Below are positions 60,574 to 64,000 of a stretch of 64,000 nt of DNA, in pieces. The position numbers were made by a program, and so were the translations under genes. Location of the stretch: contig FNSS01000001.1 in NCBI GenBank assembly GCA_900104855.1, positions 2,542,001 to 2,606,000 on the forward strand, in the 5' to 3' direction. The first letter of the stretch is position 1; every line of letters begins with the position of its first letter. The DNA comes from Rhizobiales bacterium GAS188 (GTDB taxonomy: Bacteria > Pseudomonadota > Alphaproteobacteria > Rhizobiales > Beijerinckiaceae). The notes beneath the pieces were generated by a model, which was not told the DNA's origin, made no database searches, and saw only the letters and a list, made by a program, of their open reading frames with translations.

Positions 60574-60592
60574 CAGTGCTAATCTAGCACTG
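60574..60592. promoter_or_regulatory. Operator-like palindrome CAGTGCTA-ATC-TAGCACTG
   Basis: Perfect 8-bp arms with a 3-bp centre, 71 bp upstream of the small exported protein gene and 196 bp upstream of the acyl-CoA synthetase, in a 284-bp divergent gap. Could serve either or both genes. No regulator adjoins. Confidence 0.5.
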
Positions 60593-60787
60593 CATCGTTG
60601 AATGGACGATGAATGGTTTCGCCTCGAATGCGCCTCGAATCGTGGCGCAGCGAAACGCCGACCTGCTCGCGCGAAGGGCGGGGAGAGGGAAAGCAGGCCC
60701 TAGCGTCGCGCTTCTCGATCGTGCTCTATTGCGGGCTCTGAACGATACCGGCGGCCAAGCCGGAACCACAATATCGCGGAGGACGCG

Positions 60788-62322
60788 ATGGACGGGCTGA
60801 TCGTCAGCGGGACGCGCGAGCTCAGTCAGCGCGAATTGCTCGAGCGCGCGGCGCGCGCGGCCTCCGGATTTCATCGGCTTGGCGTCGGCGAGGACGGCGC
60901 CGTCGCCATGATCTTGCGCAACGACTTCGCCTTCTTCGAAGCGGCGACGGGGGCGGCGCTGGTCGGCGCCTATGCGGTGCCGGTGAACTGGCATGCGACC
61001 GCCGAGGAAGCCGGCTACATCATCGCGGATTGCGGCGCCAAGGCCGTGGTGATCCACGCCGATCTCCTGGCGCAGGTCGAGGCCGGCATCCCGGCCGGCA
61101 TGGCGGTGCTCGTCGTGCCGACCCCGCCCGAGATCGTGGCGGCCTATGGCATTGCGCCCGAGAGATGCGCGCTACCGCCCGGCCGGACCGATTGGAATGC
61201 CTGGGTGGCGCGCCAGGCCCCGTGGGCGGAGCCGCCCAGGCCGACGCGCAGCAACATGATCTACACCTCGGGCACGACGGGCCGCCCCAAGGGCGTGCGT
61301 CGCGAGCCGCAGACGCCGCAGATGCAGCTGACGATCGGCCAGGTCGTCGCGACGATCTTCGGCATCCGCCCCGACGCCTTGCTGCGCACCGTCATCACCG
61401 GACCGGTCTACCACGCCTCGCCCAATGCCTATGCGCTGTTTGCGGCGCAATGCGGCTGCTTTCTCGTGCTGCAGCCGCGCTTCGATCCGGAGGAATTGCT
61501 GGCGCTGATCGAACGCCACAAGATCACGCATCTGCACATGGTGCCGACCATGTTCGTGCGCCTGCTCAAGCTGCCGGAAGCGGTGCGGCGCCGGTATGAT
61601 CTCTCCTCGCTGCGCTTCGTCGCCCATGGAGCGGCGCCATGCCCGGTCGAGATCAAGCACCGGATGATCGAATGGTGGGGACCGGTGATCAACGGTATTA
61701 CGGCTCGACCGAGATCGGCGGCCTTGTCTTCCACACCGCCGAAGAGGCACTCAGGAAGCCCGGCACCATCGGGCGCCCGATCGCCGGCGCGAAGGCGAAG
61801 ATCTTCGACGACGAATTTCGCGAGCTCGGCCCCGGCGAGATCGGCAACATCTATATGTGGCTCTCCGGCTATCCCGACTTCACCTATAACCGCAAGGACG
61901 GCGCACGGCGCGAGGTCGAGCATGACGGCCTCACCACCGCTGGCGACATCGGCTATGTCGACGAGGACGGTTATCTGTTCCTGTGCGACCGCCGGCACAA
62001 CATGGTGATATCGGGCGGCGTCAACATCTATCCGGCCGAGATCGAGTCGGTCCTCATCACGATGCAAGGCGTCCAGGACTGCGCCGTGTTCGGCATCCCC
62101 GACGAGGAATATGGCGAAAGGCTGTGCGCCTATATCGAGCCGCAGCCGGGCGCGGCGCTGACGGTCGTCGCCGTCAAGGAATTCCTGCGGCCGCACATCG
62201 CGGCCTTCAAGGTCCCCAACGTGATCGAGTTCGAGAAGAGGCTGCCGCGGGAGGATTCGGGCAAGATCTTCAAGCGCAAGCTGCGTGAGCCCTATTGGGA
62301 AGGAACGGGGCGGCAGATCTGA
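60788..62322 (+). pseudogene. AMP-forming acyl-CoA synthetase, frameshifted
   Basis: The first frame (60788 to about 61694) encodes the N-terminal part of an acyl-CoA synthetase with the P-loop YTSGTTGRPKGVRRE, and FVAHGAAPCPVEIKHRMIEWWGPVIN. The next conserved motif, YYGSTEIGG, is in the frame one base back, followed by the rest (DGLTTAGDIGYVDEDGYLFLCDRRHNMVISGGVNIYPAEIE, RLPREDSGKIFKRKLREPYW). One base is missing near 61694 (AAC-GG-TATTAC; a GAG codon is expected). Intact, it would be about 512 residues. Real inactivation or sequencing error. A ribosome site GGAGG precedes the ATG. Confidence 0.85.
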
Positions 62323-62340
62323 GCTGCGGCCCTAGAGCGA

Positions 62341-63963
62341 CTATCGGTCGACGCAGGTGAAGCTCGCTGCGGCATCGGCATCGCCGCCCAGATATTTCGG
62401 CCAGGCCGGATAGACGCAGAGCGGGCGCGTGCGATTGCGGTTGCCGCCCTTCGTGTCGACGACGATCTGCTGTCCGGGCGCCTCGCCCTTTTCGACCCAG
62501 CGCTCCAACGCACCGAGTGCGTCCCAGCCGACGACGAACTGGCCGGTGCCGTGGCCGAAGCCCGGCGCGACGTAGAAGCGCATGAATTCGTCGAGCGGCC
62601 CCTGCCCGTAGCGCGCGACGAGCCGCTCATAATAGGCGATCGTGTTGTAGGGCGAGACCGCCGAGTCGACCGTGCCATGCATGAGCAGCAGCTTGCCGCC
62701 ACGCGCCTTGAAGGCGGAGATATCGTCGCTGCTGGCGTCCATGAGATTTGAGAGCTCGCGCAAGCGCGTCTCGTGCTGTGTCGGATCGAAACGCAGAGGG
62801 TCGGCGGAAGGATCGCGCAGCACCATGTAGCGCACCGCCGGGTCCGAGAGCACGGTCAATCCGAAATCCTTCAGGGCTTCGGGCGGATTGCTCGGCTTCG
62901 GCCGCGTTCCGAAGCCGAAGAGCCCCGTCCAGTCGGCGCCTTCGAGGATCGGCCAGCGCGGGAACGACGAAACACCGCCTTGCAGCGCGAAGCCGAAGGC
63001 GACGGGCGAATTGATCGCCTCAACCGACTTGATCTGCTGATCCGACAGGCAATCATCCCCCGTATCGCGCCCATCCGCGCAGCGCAGCGAGGCGAGCTTG
63101 AAGGTCGCGGCGCAGGAGGCGACATTGCTGATGACGCCGTCCTCGACGCCGTCGAGCCCGTCGCAAGCTTTCATGACGCAAGCCTGAAGGGCTTTGACCT
63201 TGGCTGGATTGACCAGCCATCGGCGGGATTGTAGAGCGCACGCGACAGCGCATTGCCGTCGAGTTGCAGCGGCGTGAAATCATAGACCGGATGGATCGAA
63301 ACGACGCCGTCATAGTCCTGCGGCCAGCGCTGGATGACGAGGAAGCCTTCATGGCCGCCCTGCGAATTGCCGAAGAAATAGATCCGCTCGGGCTTGCCGC
63401 CGTAGCGACGCATGACGAGGTCGAGCGCAACGTCATGCGTCTTCTTCAGTTGATCGCCGCCGAAATTGGCGAGCGCCTCGGCGTTCATGGCGAAGGAGCC
63501 GTCGGCGACCGACGGACTCTGATGCCCTGAATCGCTGCCGAAAGTCACATAGCCGCGCATGAGCGGCGTCGCGACGCCCGGCTTGAAGAAGCGCGTATTG
63601 GCGAGGCCGGTGATGAGCGTGCCGTCATAGCCGCCGCCACCGTAATGCAGTGCCTTGCCGTTCCATCCGGTCGGCAGATTGACTTCGAATGTGATGTCCG
63701 GCGCCGCAATGTCGAGGGGATGAATTGCGCCGAGGATCTTGCAGAACTCGCCATTCTGGTTCTCCGGCGCGTCGGCGAGCACCAGCTCCGCGGAGGCGAG
63801 CGTCGCGCCGGGCGTCGGCAGCGAAATCGCCGCGGGCGCGATCTCCAGATGAACGAGCGAGGCGCAGGAATCCTTCGCCGTCCTCGGCCGAGGCGCCGTT
63901 AGGGGCGCAAGCTGCGAGCGCGAACGCAGCGATGACGATCCCCCGCCGCGAGCCTCCGCGCAT
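62341..63963 (-). pseudogene. Tannase/feruloyl esterase family protein, two frame disruptions
   Basis: Three frames give one tannase-family protein. Part A (63963 to about 63900): signal peptide MRGGSRRGIVIAAFALAACAPNGASA. Part B (about 63890-63206): RTAKDSCASLVHLEIAPAAI, GEFCKILGAIHP, GGGGYDGTL and the nucleophile GNSQGGHEGF. Part C (to 62341): NPAKVKALQACVMKACDGLDGVEDGVISN, LLLMHGTVDSAVSP (catalytic Asp) and APGFGHGTGQ (catalytic His). The A-B join needs a net +1 shift and the B-C join near 63205 a -1 shift. Convergent with the acyl-CoA synthetase pseudogene, 18 bp apart. Expected role: hydrolysis of plant phenolic esters. Confidence 0.82.
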
Positions 63964-64000
63964 CGTCAGCCTCCCTGTCATTGTCGACATCGCGCCTCGA

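Noticed and set aside
1-64000. Defence, toxin-antitoxin, prophage or biosynthetic island
   Set aside because: I looked for restriction, CBASS, retron, TA, integrase, terminase, NRPS/PKS and RiPP signatures in all frames and found none that I could support.

Overview
The window looks like a high-GC chromosomal segment of an alphaproteobacterium, most likely of the order Hyphomicrobiales (Rhizobiales). The evidence is a circularly permuted two-piece tmRNA gene, a tRNA-His that lacks G-1 and has A73, a MucR/Ros regulator, SspB of the alphaproteobacterial type, an RcdA/DUF1465 protein, DUF1192 and DUF4169 proteins, and several dispersed palindromes of the kind common in this order. The genus cannot be fixed from the sequence. 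No phage, plasmid, insertion sequence, CRISPR array or recognisable defence island is present. This is ordinary housekeeping and catabolic chromosome.

Layout. 0-9 kb: the start of an ABC substrate-binding protein, adenine deaminase, a hot-dog thioesterase, an FAD-linked D-lactate-type dehydrogenase and a giant AsmA protein. 8.8-15.1 kb: a core block with a ribbon-helix-helix protein, DUF4169, sspB, ssrA (tmRNA), a small exported protein, DUF6065, thyA, TerC, a class III aminotransferase and tRNA-His. 15-22 kb: a membrane protein, a sterol-desaturase-family protein, oligopeptidase B, MucR and a ChbG/HpnK deacetylase. 22-27 kb: a complete branched-chain amino-acid-type ABC operon (livF, livG, a fused livHM permease and a binding protein). 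27-33.5 kb: an FAD oxidoreductase, superoxide dismutase, an MFS exporter, a small membrane protein, the methylmalonyl-CoA mutase small subunit and DUF2267. 33.8-37 kb: a carbohydrate ABC importer without its ATPase. 37-44 kb: quinone oxidoreductase, DUF1192, a candidate CtrA-linked small RNA, RcdA, a cupin/Lrp pair, ribosomal protein L31, a prolyl-tRNA editing protein, and a CnoX/YbbN, Lon-domain and Trm112 operon. 44-51 kb: SRPBCC, MATE, pyroglutamyl peptidase, a broken GST, an EamA exporter and threonine dehydratase-like genes. 50-56 kb: patatin and 3-hydroxybutyrate dehydrogenase, then an HxlR regulator, thioesterase and MATE operon, then AMP nucleosidase. 56-59 kb: a partial phenylacetate module (paaG, paaI, paaK). 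59-64 kb: MepA, a small exported protein, and two convergent catabolic genes (acyl-CoA synthetase and tannase/feruloyl esterase) that are both frameshifted.

Working together: SspB, tmRNA and RcdA all feed substrates to ClpXP. The paa genes, acyl-CoA synthetase, thioesterases and tannase point to breakdown of aromatic and plant-derived acids. The patatin gene beside bdhA suggests use of polyhydroxybutyrate or lipid stores.

The most interesting non-standard signals are: a candidate small RNA preceded by a CtrA-like box just upstream of rcdA; three heptanucleotide-built intergenic hairpins; many 13-18 bp short tandem duplications at gene borders; and four frame disruptions in three genes, all in the last 17 kb.
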